Source: a virus. Taken from it: DNA of 23,464 nucleotides. The notes beneath the pieces were generated by a model. That model ran no database searches. It saw only the letters and a list, made by a program, of their open reading frames with translations, and had not been told where the DNA came from. The stretch spans positions 1 to 23,464 of the IMG/VR virus record IMGVR_UViG_3300030329_002525. The stretch is one strand, 5' to 3'. Of the stretch, positions 5,138-12,925 are shown one piece after another (the stretch's first letter is position 1; each line of letters begins with the position of its first letter). The position numbers were made by a program, and so were the translations under genes.

Positions 5138-5166
5138 TTGCATTAGCAGATGAACGACTATATCTT
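5138..5166 (+). promoter_or_regulatory. Rightward promoter for the small terminase gene
   Basis: TTGCAT (5138-5143), 17-bp spacer, TATCTT (5161-5166). The -10 is the same as at the leftward promoters. The predicted RNA start is near 5173, which leaves almost no leader for the ATG at 5176 and favours a downstream start (5188 or 5230). Confidence 0.4.
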
Positions 5167-5175
5167 ACCTTGTGT

Positions 5176-5631
5176 ATGAACGCTATCATGAAAATGGTTG
5201 AGAAGTCAAAGCCTGTTAAGGGTAGCAGGATGGCTCTGGGGCAAAAGCTGGCATTCTTGAAGGCGCTGGAGGTTACTCCCGGCAATATCTCCAAGGCTTG
5301 CCGTATAGCTAAGGTGTCGCGAGGAATGGCTTACCACCAGAAGAAGGTGGATGGGCTATTTTCGGAGTGCTGGGATGAGGCGCTGAATGCTCAGCTTGAT
5401 GAACTGGAGCAAAAACAGCTTGAAGTTTCGATGGATGATACGCATGCTCGGCAGTGGACGCTAAGCAGGCTCCGTAGGAGCAAGTGGGGCGATAAGCAGT
5501 TGATCGAGGTGGGTGGCGAGGTGGAGCACGTTCATTCTGCGCGTGAAATCCCAACGGACAAGCTGGAATCCATGATTCGCGACAGGCTCAAGGCCGATGC
5601 TATTGAGGCGGAGGTTATAGAAGAAGCTTAA
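5176..5631 (+). CDS. terS: Terminase small subunit (DNA recognition, packaging)
   Basis: 151 residues from the ATG at 5176. The alternatives are an ATG at 5188, and an ATG at 5230 which alone has a fair ribosome-binding site (AAGGG) and would give 133 residues. A basic N-terminus leads into a helix-turn-helix at about residues 35-57 (TPGNISKACRIAKVSRGMAY). A helical middle and the block WTLSRLRRSKWGDKQ at 94-108 are characteristic of small terminase subunits that bind pac/cos DNA as oligomers. The acidic C-terminal tail probably contacts the large subunit. It lies 0.9 kb before terL, separated by three small genes, so the pair is less tight than usual. The 3' end overlaps an opposing gene by 3 bp. 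Confidence 0.8.
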   Translation: MNAIMKMVEKSKPVKGSRMALGQKLAFLKALEVTPGNISKACRIAKVSRGMAYHQKKVDGLFSECWDEALNAQLDELEQKQLEVSMDDTHARQWTLSRLRRSKWGDKQLIEVGGEVEHVHSAREIPTDKLESMIRDRLKADAIEAEVIEEA

Positions 5632-5828
5632 TTCGCTTCGGCCCACTCTATATCTTCGTCGCTATCCTCTACCGTCTTGTCAACCACCAATGAACTACTG
5701 GGGACAACAATCTCCAGTGCCTGTAACAATTCCTCCCATCGCTCTATTGTCAACAGGCAGGCACTATCATGGATCATATTATCTATTACACCAACGCTAT
5801 GTTCAAAGTCAGTAATGTCAGGTTCCAT
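5628..5828 (-). CDS. Small acidic protein on the opposite strand (66 aa)
   Basis: The ATG at 5828 has GGAG 8 nt upstream. A longer form would need a TTG at 5840. The product is very acidic, especially at the end (EDSDEDIEWAEAN), with a helical centre (LTIERWEELLQALEIV). It is the only minus-strand gene in the right arm and runs tail-to-tail into terS. It has its own promoter (5859-5887) with a 13-bp palindrome across the -10, so it is probably regulated separately from the packaging genes. A small, acidic, solo gene could be a DNA-mimic inhibitor or antirepressor (speculative). No family is recognised. Confidence 0.6.
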   Translation of the reverse strand: MEPDITDFEHSVGVIDNMIHDSACLLTIERWEELLQALEIVVPSSSLVVDKTVEDSDEDIEWAEAN

Positions 5829-5854
5829 GTCGTTCTCCAAGAAGTCAATGTGTG

Positions 5855-5867
5855 ACCTAATTTAGGT
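5855..5867. promoter_or_regulatory. Perfect 13-bp palindrome, candidate operator
   Basis: ACCTAA-T-TTAGGT, symmetric around the central T. It covers the -10 of the leftward promoter for the 66-residue gene and lies about 40 bp before the rightward 74-codon ORF. A bound repressor dimer would block that promoter and perhaps affect both directions. Confidence 0.55.
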
Positions 5868-5887
5868 ACACTTTCTATTTAAGGCAA
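5859..5887 (-). promoter_or_regulatory. Promoter for the 66-aa acidic gene
   Basis: Minus strand TTGCCT (5887-5882), exact 17-bp spacer, TAAATT (5864-5859). Each hexamer matches consensus at 4 of 6 positions. The RNA would start near 5852, about 24 nt before the ATG. The -10 lies inside the palindrome at 5855-5867. Confidence 0.45.
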
Positions 5888-5905
5888 TCAACCTTATATT
5901 TAAAT

Positions 5906-6130
5906 ATGCCAACCATCAGAGACAGGATCAGCAGGCGTCTCATTGTTTGGGGTGTGGCACTTCGCCCCGAGCAGGAGCAATCTGTATGGGTTGCTGTAAT
6001 GAATGGGACCGCAGAGCTTCTCAATTCAATGAATGGTGAAAAAGGTCGAGCGGAAATCACACTGGCACTCGAGATCAGCGATGATGCTTGGCCCGATAGA
6101 GAAAACGCAACCATAACCGGGGAGGTGTAA
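5906..6130 (+). CDS. Small hypothetical protein upstream of ssb (74 aa)
   Basis: The product begins MPTIRDRISRRLIVWGVALR, with a basic amphipathic helix, and ends in an acidic half (LALEISDDAWPDRENATITGEV). No Shine-Dalgarno precedes the ATG. A TATATT at 5895-5900 would place the RNA start at the ATG itself, so translation may be leaderless. Its stop is 1 nt before the ssb ATG, and the last codons supply the ssb ribosome-binding site (GGGGAGG). The tight junction with ssb supports it as a gene of the same transcript. Function unknown. Confidence 0.6.
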   Translation: MPTIRDRISRRLIVWGVALRPEQEQSVWVAVMNGTAELLNSMNGEKGRAEITLALEISDDAWPDRENATITGEV

Positions 6131-6131
6131 C

Positions 6132-6548
6132 ATGGCTGCAAAAGGAAGCGTGAATAAAGTAATCCTCGTAGGAAACCTTGGCGCGGATCCAGAATCCAAG
6201 GACATCAAAGGAACCCCCCTTACTACCGCCAGCTTGGCGACCACGGAAACGTGGAATAAGGATGGTGAAACGCAGGAAAGAGTAGAATGGCATAGGGTTG
6301 TCGCTTGGCGCAAGGTCGGAGAGATCCTCGCCAACTTTGGAAAGAAGGGCGACAAGGTCTACATCGAAGGGTCATTACAGACCAAGAGTTGGGGCGATGA
6401 AGGAGATAAGCGGTACTCCACGGAAGTCATCGTCAGGGACATGACGTTTCTTGGTGGCGCTAAGAGAGAGTCGGATCCCGCTCCTACTCCCGCTCCCGTG
6501 GAGCCGACTCCCAGTGCTGTTACCGCCGATGACGAGCTACCCTTTTAA
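6132..6548 (+). CDS. ssb: Single-stranded DNA-binding protein
   Basis: 138 residues. Residues 6-110 match the OB-fold of bacterial-type SSB: SVNKVILVGNLGADPE at the start, the WNKDGETQERVEWHRVVAW core, KGDKVYIEGSLQTKSW, and the final strand TEVIVRDMTFLGG. A Pro-rich linker follows, then the acidic tip DDELPF at 133-138, the equivalent of the DDDIPF tail that recruits repair and replication proteins. It coats single-stranded DNA during phage replication and recombination. The start is set by GGGGAGG upstream. Having ssb immediately ahead of terL, inside the packaging cluster, is unusual. Confidence 0.95.
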   Translation: MAAKGSVNKVILVGNLGADPESKDIKGTPLTTASLATTETWNKDGETQERVEWHRVVAWRKVGEILANFGKKGDKVYIEGSLQTKSWGDEGDKRYSTEVIVRDMTFLGGAKRESDPAPTPAPVEPTPSAVTADDELPF

Positions 6549-6551
6549 TCC

Positions 6552-8108
6552 ATGGAAGAACAGGCTCCCAAGACATTAGACCAACTTACGGACGATGATT
6601 TATTCCGTGAGTACGAAGCTCGTAAGGGAGCCCAGTCTAACCTTATGGATTTCATCCAATACACTAAGGTAGACTTTAATCCATCCACGCATCATCACTA
6701 CTTGTCCGATAAGCTTGAGGGGGTCATCAGTGGCGACATCAAGAGATTGATCGTCACGATGCCCCCTCGGCACGGCAAGTCAGAGATGGCATCACGCCGA
6801 CTTCCAGCCTACTACTTAGGGAAGCATCCTACCAGAGAGATTATCTGCGCCACCTACAACAGTGACTTTGCGGCTGAGTTTGGTAGAAATGTTCGTGAGA
6901 TCGTCAACACAGAAGAGTTTAAGAACATCTTCCCAGAGGTGGGGATCAAGAGCACGGACAGGGCAGCGGATCGATGGGCGGTAACACAGGGCGGTGGCTT
7001 TCGTGCCGCTGGCGTAGGAGGTGGCCTCACAGGTCGAGGTGGGCATCTGATCATCATAGATGATCCGATCAAGTCAAGAGAAGAGGCGGATTCGAAGCTA
7101 CAGCGAGATAGAGTCTGGGATTGGTATCGGTCTGTTGTTTATACTCGTCAGGCTCCCAACTGTGCCTTTATCGTCATACAAACCAGATGGCACGATGATG
7201 ACCTCGCTGGCAGACTACTATCTGAGTCGGACGGCGAAGGAGAAGACTGGGAGCTTGTAAACTTCCCAGCGATAGCCTCTGGGGGAGACGACTTAGGCCG
7301 AAAAGAAGGTGAACCCCTATGGCCTAACTGGTTTCCGATTCAAATGTTAGAACAGGTTCGCCGCACGATAGGCCCCCGCGAATGGAGCGCACTTTACCAA
7401 CAAACACCTGTAGAAGAAGATGGCGCATATTTCAAACGCCAATGGATAGAAGATTATTTCTATGATCGCGTTGACCTGCTGGATAAGTGGAAATCTGGGG
7501 CAAAGAACCTTCACATCTATGGAGCGTCTGATTATGCGGTCACTGCTGATGGGGGCGACTATACTGTCCATATGGTGGTTGGCGTAGATGATACCCACAA
7601 TATATATGTATTAGATCTATGGAGAGCGCAGACGACTCCAGAAGAATGGGTCGATGCCTTTTGTGATCTTGTATTAGAGTGGGGACCACTGCGATGGGGT
7701 GAGGAGTCTGGGCAGATCATTAAGTCCGTGGGTCCGTTTTTACAGCGGCGAATGCTGGAGCGGCAGGCATATTGCGCGAGGGAGCCCTACAGCAGTACGC
7801 GAGATAAAGCCACCAGAGCCCGATCCATACAGGCACGGATGGCGATGGGAAAAGTGTATTGGCCAAGGAATCAGCCATGGATCAGTGAGATGATGCATGA
7901 GATGCTTCGATTCCCGGCAGGCGTTCACGACGACATGGTAGACGCCTTATCACTCATTGGTCGTATGATGGATAACATGGCGGCGGCTCCAGAAGTAGAG
8001 GAAGGTCCGGTTACGGAACTCGTGCCCACGACATGGGGGGATCTCTGGGAAAATCATTTGCGCCGGAAGAAGGGCCGCAGGTCCTCAGGGGGGATCGTAA
8101 TGCCATGA
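6552..8108 (+). CDS. terL: Terminase large subunit (packaging ATPase and nuclease)
   Basis: 518 residues, a normal length. ATPase domain: Walker A TMPPRHGKSE at 69-78, Walker B LIIIDD at 166-171, and the coupling motif QTRWHDDDLAG at 210-220. The RNase H-like nuclease domain has D327 (GASDYAVTADGGD), E384/E385 (WGEESG) and D460/D461 (VHDDMVDA), the three metal-binding acidic positions. It pumps DNA into the prohead through the portal and cuts concatemers with TerS. The C-terminal 40 residues are basic (RRKKGRR) and may contact DNA. It starts 3 nt after ssb ends with no clear ribosome-binding site, so coupling to ssb is likely. Confidence 0.96.
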   Translation: MEEQAPKTLDQLTDDDLFREYEARKGAQSNLMDFIQYTKVDFNPSTHHHYLSDKLEGVISGDIKRLIVTMPPRHGKSEMASRRLPAYYLGKHPTREIICATYNSDFAAEFGRNVREIVNTEEFKNIFPEVGIKSTDRAADRWAVTQGGGFRAAGVGGGLTGRGGHLIIIDDPIKSREEADSKLQRDRVWDWYRSVVYTRQAPNCAFIVIQTRWHDDDLAGRLLSESDGEGEDWELVNFPAIASGGDDLGRKEGEPLWPNWFPIQMLEQVRRTIGPREWSALYQQTPVEEDGAYFKRQWIEDYFYDRVDLLDKWKSGAKNLHIYGASDYAVTADGGDYTVHMVVGVDDTHNIYVLDLWRAQTTPEEWVDAFCDLVLEWGPLRWGEESGQIIKSVGPFLQRRMLERQAYCAREPYSSTRDKATRARSIQARMAMGKVYWPRNQPWISEMMHEMLRFPAGVHDDMVDALSLIGRMMDNMAAAPEVEEGPVTELVPTTWGDLWENHLRRKKGRRSSGGIVMP

Positions 8109-8117
8109 GCAAATTTC

Positions 8118-8146
8118 TTGACACGAATTGCGCCTTATTGTATATT
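8118..8146 (+). promoter_or_regulatory. Near-consensus promoter of the structural operon
   Basis: TTGACA (8118-8123), 17-bp spacer, TATATT (8141-8146), the best promoter match in the window, in the 85-bp gap between terL and the portal gene. The RNA would start near 8153, about 40 nt before the portal ATG. The leader holds CATTGTCGCACAAGGG (8164-8179), related to the motif repeated at 4509-4883. Confidence 0.65.
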
Positions 8147-8193
8147 TGCGCTGATTCCCATTTCATTGTCGCACAAGGGTTTATGGGTAGCTT

Positions 8194-10314
8194 ATGAGTT
8201 CGTATCCAAAAGGTTCGCAAGCTAGAATCGAATACTGGAATCGACAGATCCAGTATGCGGAGGAACAAATGGCTCCCCTGTGGGAGGCGTCCGATGTCCT
8301 TCATAAACAATATGTTAATCAAGCGACAACTGAGAGGGAAATAAGAGAGGAGCAGGAAGACGAGCGAGAGAACCACGTTTCTCGCATTAAGGCGAATCTG
8401 ATCTTTGGATGGATCGATCAGTCGGTTGCCAACCTCCTTGAGCGCAATCCCGCATTTTTGGTTACCCCGAGGACACGCGAATCTACCGCTGGATCGCAGA
8501 CGGTAAAGCATATTGTAGATTACTGGTATCGGGAGACTGAACAGCTTCGGCAAGACGAGCGAATCCTCTTAGATTCCTTCCTTGGCCCCTATGGCGTTAA
8601 GAAGCTTGGGTGGACCGTAGATTATGAACAGCGAGTCCACGACACTGTGGAAAACGCTGAATATCAATTAGATACACCAGAAGAAGAAATCCTGATACTC
8701 GCTACGGGCATAGATACGCGAGTGACGAGGGATCAGGACCATGAAGCCTTTATTGACCATCACGTCAACTGGCTACAGGATCCATTAAATACAGAAGATC
8801 TCGCGGAAACATCTGAAGAGACGATTCAGCTTAATATTAAGATTCGGAAGCAGATGCTGGAGCGAGGGGATGATCCTGATCGGAATACCTCAATAGACTG
8901 GGAGGCTCCCTTTGGTCTGCGCTGGAGACCCAAGGACTTCTTAGTCGATCCTCTGGCCCAAGACGGAGTTCGTGATGCTCGCTGGATCGCATTCCGGTTT
9001 CGTAGGCCCGTGGAAGATTTTCAGGCTAATCCTATCTATGAGAACACGGAAGACTTAGAGCCTACAGGACGAATGGAAGAAGCTCCTGAATATGAGGCTT
9101 CTGAGCTTTCTGAAGATGATTTTGGCTTGGTTGTTGGTTGGGAGATATGGGCGAGAAATTTTCCCGTTGGCGGCAAGAATAGAGCCAACATGCTTATTAC
9201 TATAGCCGATGGTCACGATAAGCTCCTACAGCACGACGAAGAATGGCCCATACCTACCCTCGATGATTACCCCGTAGAAGTTCTTTCGCTTAATTACACC
9301 TCAGAAACATGGTACTCAAAGCCTGCCTTGCTCTTGGCGGGAGCAGATAATATTCAGGCTTTGGCCCATGAAATCCTCGACTCATATCTATCTGTGATCC
9401 GAAAACAGAAGAATGCGTTGTTGTATGATAGGGAGGTGATCACAGACGATATTATTGAGGAATTGCTGGCTGCGCCTGATATGACCGCTATTCCTGCGCC
9501 GGGGCTTTCAGGTAAGCCCGGTGCGGTACAGCCCATCCAGTTCGGTCAGATATCAAGCGATAGTGGACAGTTGCTGGGCACGATACGGCAATTGTTTGAT
9601 CAGGCCGCTGGTACGCCTCAGCCCGTGAGCTTGCCGGGCGAACAGACCGCCACTGAGTCTTCTATTTCGGAGCGAAGAACCACGGCTCGTGAGCAACGCA
9701 GAGGAAACCTGTTGAGCCAGCTTCAAGTCAATACTGCTCGTAAGTTCTGGCAAATGACGGTGTATTTCCGCCCGGAAAGGGCAATTCTAATTGATCCTCA
9801 AGCGAATATGTGGATGAATGTAGATGAGAGCACCGCACGCGGCGAGTATCGATTCTCTATGGATGTCGCAAGTCAGGCGAACGCTATAGCACTTGAACGC
9901 AAAAACTGGATGGATCTACTCAACCTGTTCTCTGGGCTTACGGGCATTTGGCAGCAGGTTTATCAGCAGCCCCCAAATCTGGCCGCATTGGCCGGGAAGC
10001 TCCTCTCTCGCGGGTATAATATCCAGAATCCGGAAGAAATAGTACCCGGAATGGCTGCTGCTGGAGCATCAAATCCGCTTGAGGAGCTTCTTAATCCGAT
10101 GAACAAGGGACTGGGAGAAACGGGCGGAGGTGAGGGAGGCGGCGATGTCGTTGACCTATTCTCGCAAGCAGGGGGGCGAGCGGCTCCAAATATGGAGGGT
10201 CCTCCAGCACGAGTAGAAGAAGCAGGGGAAGGTGGTCAAGCCGCTATTCCTAGAGCATTCAATGAACCCGCAACATCGCCTGCTCAACAGGGCGCTAACT
10301 CAGAGACAGCATAA
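8194..10314 (+). CDS. Portal protein
   Basis: 706 residues directly after terL. Portals form the dodecameric ring at one capsid vertex through which DNA enters and to which the tail attaches. Supporting features: an N-terminal helical region with many aromatic and charged residues, GPYGVKKLGWTVDY at about 140-155, acidic insertions, and the C-terminal block near 480-515 (LPGEQTATESSISERRTTAR). Such a G-x-x-TATE region followed by a long helical stem is common near the stem and crown of phage portals. The Gly/Pro/Ala-rich tail after about residue 635 is probably disordered. The length suits a podovirus-like portal. The start ATG lacks a strong ribosome-binding site but follows the promoter at 8118. 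The stop overlaps the next ATG (TAATG). Confidence 0.8.
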   Translation: MSSYPKGSQARIEYWNRQIQYAEEQMAPLWEASDVLHKQYVNQATTEREIREEQEDERENHVSRIKANLIFGWIDQSVANLLERNPAFLVTPRTRESTAGSQTVKHIVDYWYRETEQLRQDERILLDSFLGPYGVKKLGWTVDYEQRVHDTVENAEYQLDTPEEEILILATGIDTRVTRDQDHEAFIDHHVNWLQDPLNTEDLAETSEETIQLNIKIRKQMLERGDDPDRNTSIDWEAPFGLRWRPKDFLVDPLAQDGVRDARWIAFRFRRPVEDFQANPIYENTEDLEPTGRMEEAPEYEASELSEDDFGLVVGWEIWARNFPVGGKNRANMLITIADGHDKLLQHDEEWPIPTLDDYPVEVLSLNYTSETWYSKPALLLAGADNIQALAHEILDSYLSVIRKQKNALLYDREVITDDIIEELLAAPDMTAIPAPGLSGKPGAVQPIQFGQISSDSGQLLGTIRQLFDQAAGTPQPVSLPGEQTATESSISERRTTAREQRRGNLLSQLQVNTARKFWQMTVYFRPERAILIDPQANMWMNVDESTARGEYRFSMDVASQANAIALERKNWMDLLNLFSGLTGIWQQVYQQPPNLAALAGKLLSRGYNIQNPEEIVPGMAAAGASNPLEELLNPMNKGLGETGGGEGGGDVVDLFSQAGGRAAPNMEGPPARVEEAGEGGQAAIPRAFNEPATSPAQQGANSETA

Positions 10315-12104
10315 TGGCAATTGGAGATTTCGTAAAAGGTTTCGCAGGTACCGTAGAGTCTGGCGCTAGAAAAGCGCTTGCAGGAGGGGGCAGTGACTCA
10401 AAGTCAAAAAGACAGCCGCCAAGCTGGGTAAATAATCCTCCTAAGGGGTTCAAGGTTGTTAGTGCCGCATCTAAAGACTTGCAGGCTTCTAGAGGCAAGG
10501 CTGGCCTTGACGCAAAGGGAATGGGTGTTGGCCAAAGAGAAATTAGCGAAGCTGAGTCATGGGTTTCGGCTCTGGATGATGGTCGATATATGACGTACAT
10601 CCTTGTCCCAGATAAGGCAGCGGATACGGGCACGAAGAAGGGTCTTGAGGATGAGGTGACCTCTGCCATGGAGCCCAGATTTACGCGTGAGCGCCCCTCA
10701 GATCCCGTCTCAGAGGCTCCAGAGGAAGAACCAGATCTTTCCGCAGATGTTCCCGGCGAAGACATTGAGGCCATGCTGGCGGACATAGAGGACCTTAAAC
10801 CTGAAGAGTTGAAGGATATAGTAAGAGACATTGCACGAGACGAGATGGATACAGCAAGTGCTGACGCTACCGCAGTGGCGCTTGGCGATACCACTGGCGA
10901 GCGAATGGGTGTTTCTACTGGGGGACGGTTCCCTGAAGGAGAACAAGATGCACTCGCCCAGTCAATAGCAAGCCGTACCGCTGATTCGACGCAGCTTATG
11001 AGAGAGGCCGCTGAGGCTCCTCGCACACCAGCTGATACTTCGGTAGATTTTCAGCAATTTCAAACACCCGCATATCAACCTCCCGGAACTCCATCTCCTA
11101 CGCCAATTAATCAATTGCCAGCCTCTAGTGGGGTGCCTCTTGTCTCACAAAATCCACCTCCCGGCCAAGGATTTGTTGGACCGCAGCTTGCATCTGGTGG
11201 GGTTCCTCGCGTTTCACAGAATCCCCTCGCTCAGAATATGATGACGCCGACTGGTCCAGCACAGACTGGTGGGGCTGATCAAGGGTTTGTTGGACCGACA
11301 CAGGCTCCCCAGTTTCCTACTAGCCCATTAACCGATATTCAATCACAAGCGGATGCCGGACTTGCTCCTCCTCAGTTTCCTACGAGTCCACTGACGAATA
11401 TTCAGACTGAAGAGGAAGCACGCCAAGCCAACCTCGATAAAATGCGGGATGTATATAGGCAGCGTCCCCAAGCCCCACAGGCCCCATTAGATCAGGCGGT
11501 AACCGAAGCGATGGAGCCTCGTCAAGCATCGATGGCGGATAGGAATGCGGCAGCGGATGCGATGACGAGTCAGATTGCTGGCGCGATGGCTCCGATGCAT
11601 GAGTTCAATCGCACGGGTGGCTATGGAATGAATTGGCCACGGCAGTCTGGGACTCTTGGCCAGACACCTGAGGCACCCCGTCCCAAGGGACCTGTTTCCG
11701 GCACGGGCCTACCCTCAGAGGCTGGCACTGACTTAGAGGCACAGGAAGCCGCTGCGAGAGCGGCTCTTGCTGGTACTGGTGGCGGGGAATCAATGGGAAC
11801 CGCTTCTGGTGGCACACAACAAAGCCTAGATAGAAAGCCAGCACGCGAAGAGAGAGATGCTGAGGGTGGTGGTAGGGGAGAAAAGGCTAGGGGCATAATG
11901 GACAAGATTCGCAACTTCGTTGATCGAGGCGCGAACACTCCAGCCGCTAAGTTCTCCAGTGATCCTCGTAGGCGCACAAAAGAGCAGCAGGCGGAGCTTG
12001 AAGCGTGGATCGATGCAGGGAGGCCGAATGATTGGCCAGAAGACTGGAACCCTCGCAAGCCTTTGGGTCGTCGTCCTAAGCTTGAAAATACTGGAGCATA
12101 TTAA
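10314..12104 (+). CDS. Long low-complexity virion-associated protein with internal repeats
   Basis: 596 residues rich in Pro, Gln, Ala, Gly and Thr. The start is coupled to the portal stop (TAATG). Residues 1-100 look folded (SWVNNPPKGFKVVSAASKD). Residues 115-180 are acidic. Residues 240-380 contain repeated modules: GVP(L/R)VSQNP twice, QGFVGP twice, and PQFPTSPLT(D/N)IQ twice. The C-terminal 60 residues are basic (DPRRRTKEQQAELEAWIDAG). It has no enzymatic motif. Position between portal and scaffold suggests an ejected internal protein, a portal-associated plug or a head-assembly factor (inference). It shows no homology that I recognise. Confidence 0.7.
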   Translation: MAIGDFVKGFAGTVESGARKALAGGGSDSKSKRQPPSWVNNPPKGFKVVSAASKDLQASRGKAGLDAKGMGVGQREISEAESWVSALDDGRYMTYILVPDKAADTGTKKGLEDEVTSAMEPRFTRERPSDPVSEAPEEEPDLSADVPGEDIEAMLADIEDLKPEELKDIVRDIARDEMDTASADATAVALGDTTGERMGVSTGGRFPEGEQDALAQSIASRTADSTQLMREAAEAPRTPADTSVDFQQFQTPAYQPPGTPSPTPINQLPASSGVPLVSQNPPPGQGFVGPQLASGGVPRVSQNPLAQNMMTPTGPAQTGGADQGFVGPTQAPQFPTSPLTDIQSQADAGLAPPQFPTSPLTNIQTEEEARQANLDKMRDVYRQRPQAPQAPLDQAVTEAMEPRQASMADRNAAADAMTSQIAGAMAPMHEFNRTGGYGMNWPRQSGTLGQTPEAPRPKGPVSGTGLPSEAGTDLEAQEAAARAALAGTGGGESMGTASGGTQQSLDRKPAREERDAEGGGRGEKARGIMDKIRNFVDRGANTPAAKFSSDPRRRTKEQQAELEAWIDAGRPNDWPEDWNPRKPLGRRPKLENTGAY

Positions 12105-12368
12105 ATGATTCCGATCATACATGATTCCGTAGAAGACATGATCAAGCCCAGTGGGGGCGATACGAGCATTGACGTAGAACTTGAGATTATAGAGCGCAAG
12201 CTTTCTAATATGGAAGACGACGATAAGGATATGCCTGAGCTTATCCGAAAACGACACGATCTTCGTCGCAAGTCTCGCATAGAGCGATTGACTAAAGAGC
12301 TTGCTGAGCTACAGAAGAAAGAAGGCGTATCCGAGGAAGCCGATGAGAAGGAGGGCGATGATGCCTAA
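12105..12368 (+). CDS. Small coiled-coil protein (87 aa)
   Basis: The ATG follows the previous stop directly, with GGAG 8 nt upstream. Residues 22-75 are highly charged and helical with heptad-like spacing (IIERKLSNMEDD and IERLTKELAELQKK), predicting a coiled coil. The tail is acidic (EEADEKEGDD). It sits in the capsid-assembly cluster, so a minor assembly or scaffolding-related role is possible. Its 3' end overlaps the next small gene by 8 nt. Confidence 0.65.
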   Translation: MIPIIHDSVEDMIKPSGGDTSIDVELEIIERKLSNMEDDDKDMPELIRKRHDLRRKSRIERLTKELAELQKKEGVSEEADEKEGDDA

Positions 12369-12486
12369 GGTCGGAGGGAAGCATTACTCATATTCTGCCA
12401 AGGGCCGCGCTGCCGCTAAGAAGGAAGCTAAGCGCACTGGCAAGAAGATGACCAATACCAAAAAGAGTATGTCTAAGAAAAAATAA
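12361..12486 (+). CDS. Very small Lys-rich protein (41 aa)
   Basis: The ATG at 12361 has AGGAGG 6 nt upstream, the best ribosome-binding site in the area. About one third of the residues are Lys or Arg (RAAAKKEAKRTGKKMTNTKK), after a short N-terminal PKVGGKHYSYS. Similar tiny basic proteins occur in structural clusters of aquatic phages and may neutralise packaged DNA or bind nucleic acid (inference). It overlaps the gene before by 8 nt and the gene after by 1 nt (TAATG). Confidence 0.65.
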   Translation: MPKVGGKHYSYSAKGRAAAKKEAKRTGKKMTNTKKSMSKKK

Positions 12487-12911
12487 TGCCAAGATACGAC
12501 TACGCTTGCATATCTCCAGAATGCCGTGAGGAGCACACATTGGAACGGTCCTATCAGGATCGCACGAATGCCTCATGCTGTCCTAAGTGTGGGGCGAAGG
12601 CTGAGTATCAGTTTCCTGTTGGTGCAGCATTGGGCGTACAGGTTATGGAGCCGTATTATGATGAGGCTCTGGGATGTGATATAAATGGACACCAGCATAA
12701 AAAGAAGATCATGCGAGCACAGGGCGTCATCGAAGCTGGAGACTCTGTTCGTGGCGCTCGCAATTTTGATAAGCATGCTAAGCACCATATAAAACCACAG
12801 CCTCCACGAGGCATCGAGTATGCGCCACGTATTAAGCGGGATGCTAATATGGGCGTTCAAGCGGAAACAAAAACTGGAGAATGGAATTCTCCTAATACGA
12901 AAGATCTCTAA
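12486..12911 (+). CDS. FmdB-like zinc-ribbon protein
   Basis: 141 residues. The first 45 residues resemble the FmdB-type zinc ribbon: MPRYDYACISPEC with C8 and C13, then CCPKCGAKA with C32 and C35. A second region (EPYYDEALGCDINGHQHKKK) and a conserved-looking G-V-I-E-A-G-D turn follow, then a basic, His-rich tail. Zinc-ribbon proteins of this form are common beside phage scaffold and capsid genes, where their role is not settled. Start coupled to the previous stop (TAATG). Confidence 0.7.
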   Translation: MPRYDYACISPECREEHTLERSYQDRTNASCCPKCGAKAEYQFPVGAALGVQVMEPYYDEALGCDINGHQHKKKIMRAQGVIEAGDSVRGARNFDKHAKHHIKPQPPRGIEYAPRIKRDANMGVQAETKTGEWNSPNTKDL

Positions 12912-12925
12912 CCGGAGAAACCGTA

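Larger units (their letters stand above)
4232..5175. other. Divergent control region, candidate replication origin
   Basis: About 0.94 kb between the leftward and rightward gene sets with no convincing gene. From left to right it has five parts. First is an AT-rich stretch with TTTACCTA boxes and an inverted CTTAAT...ATTAAG (4320-4339). Second is palindrome copy 9. Third is a five-copy motif array with a period near 90 bp (4509-4883). Fourth is three TTTCYCTTGACA elements (4740, 4851, 4905). Fifth is a 41-bp-spaced repeat (5037-5112). Open frames on both strands at 4652-4964 are repeats read as protein, not genes. Promoters for both arms and possibly an origin are expected here. Confidence 0.55.

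Noticed and set aside
8011-8553. 180-codon minus-strand frame across the terL-portal junction
   Set aside because: Crosses the strong promoter and two real genes; no ribosome-binding site.
10295-11026. 243-codon Ser-rich frame on the minus strand
   Set aside because: Antisense to the linker gene; the Ser/Pro richness arises from the complementary Glu/Asp/Ala codons. No start signal.
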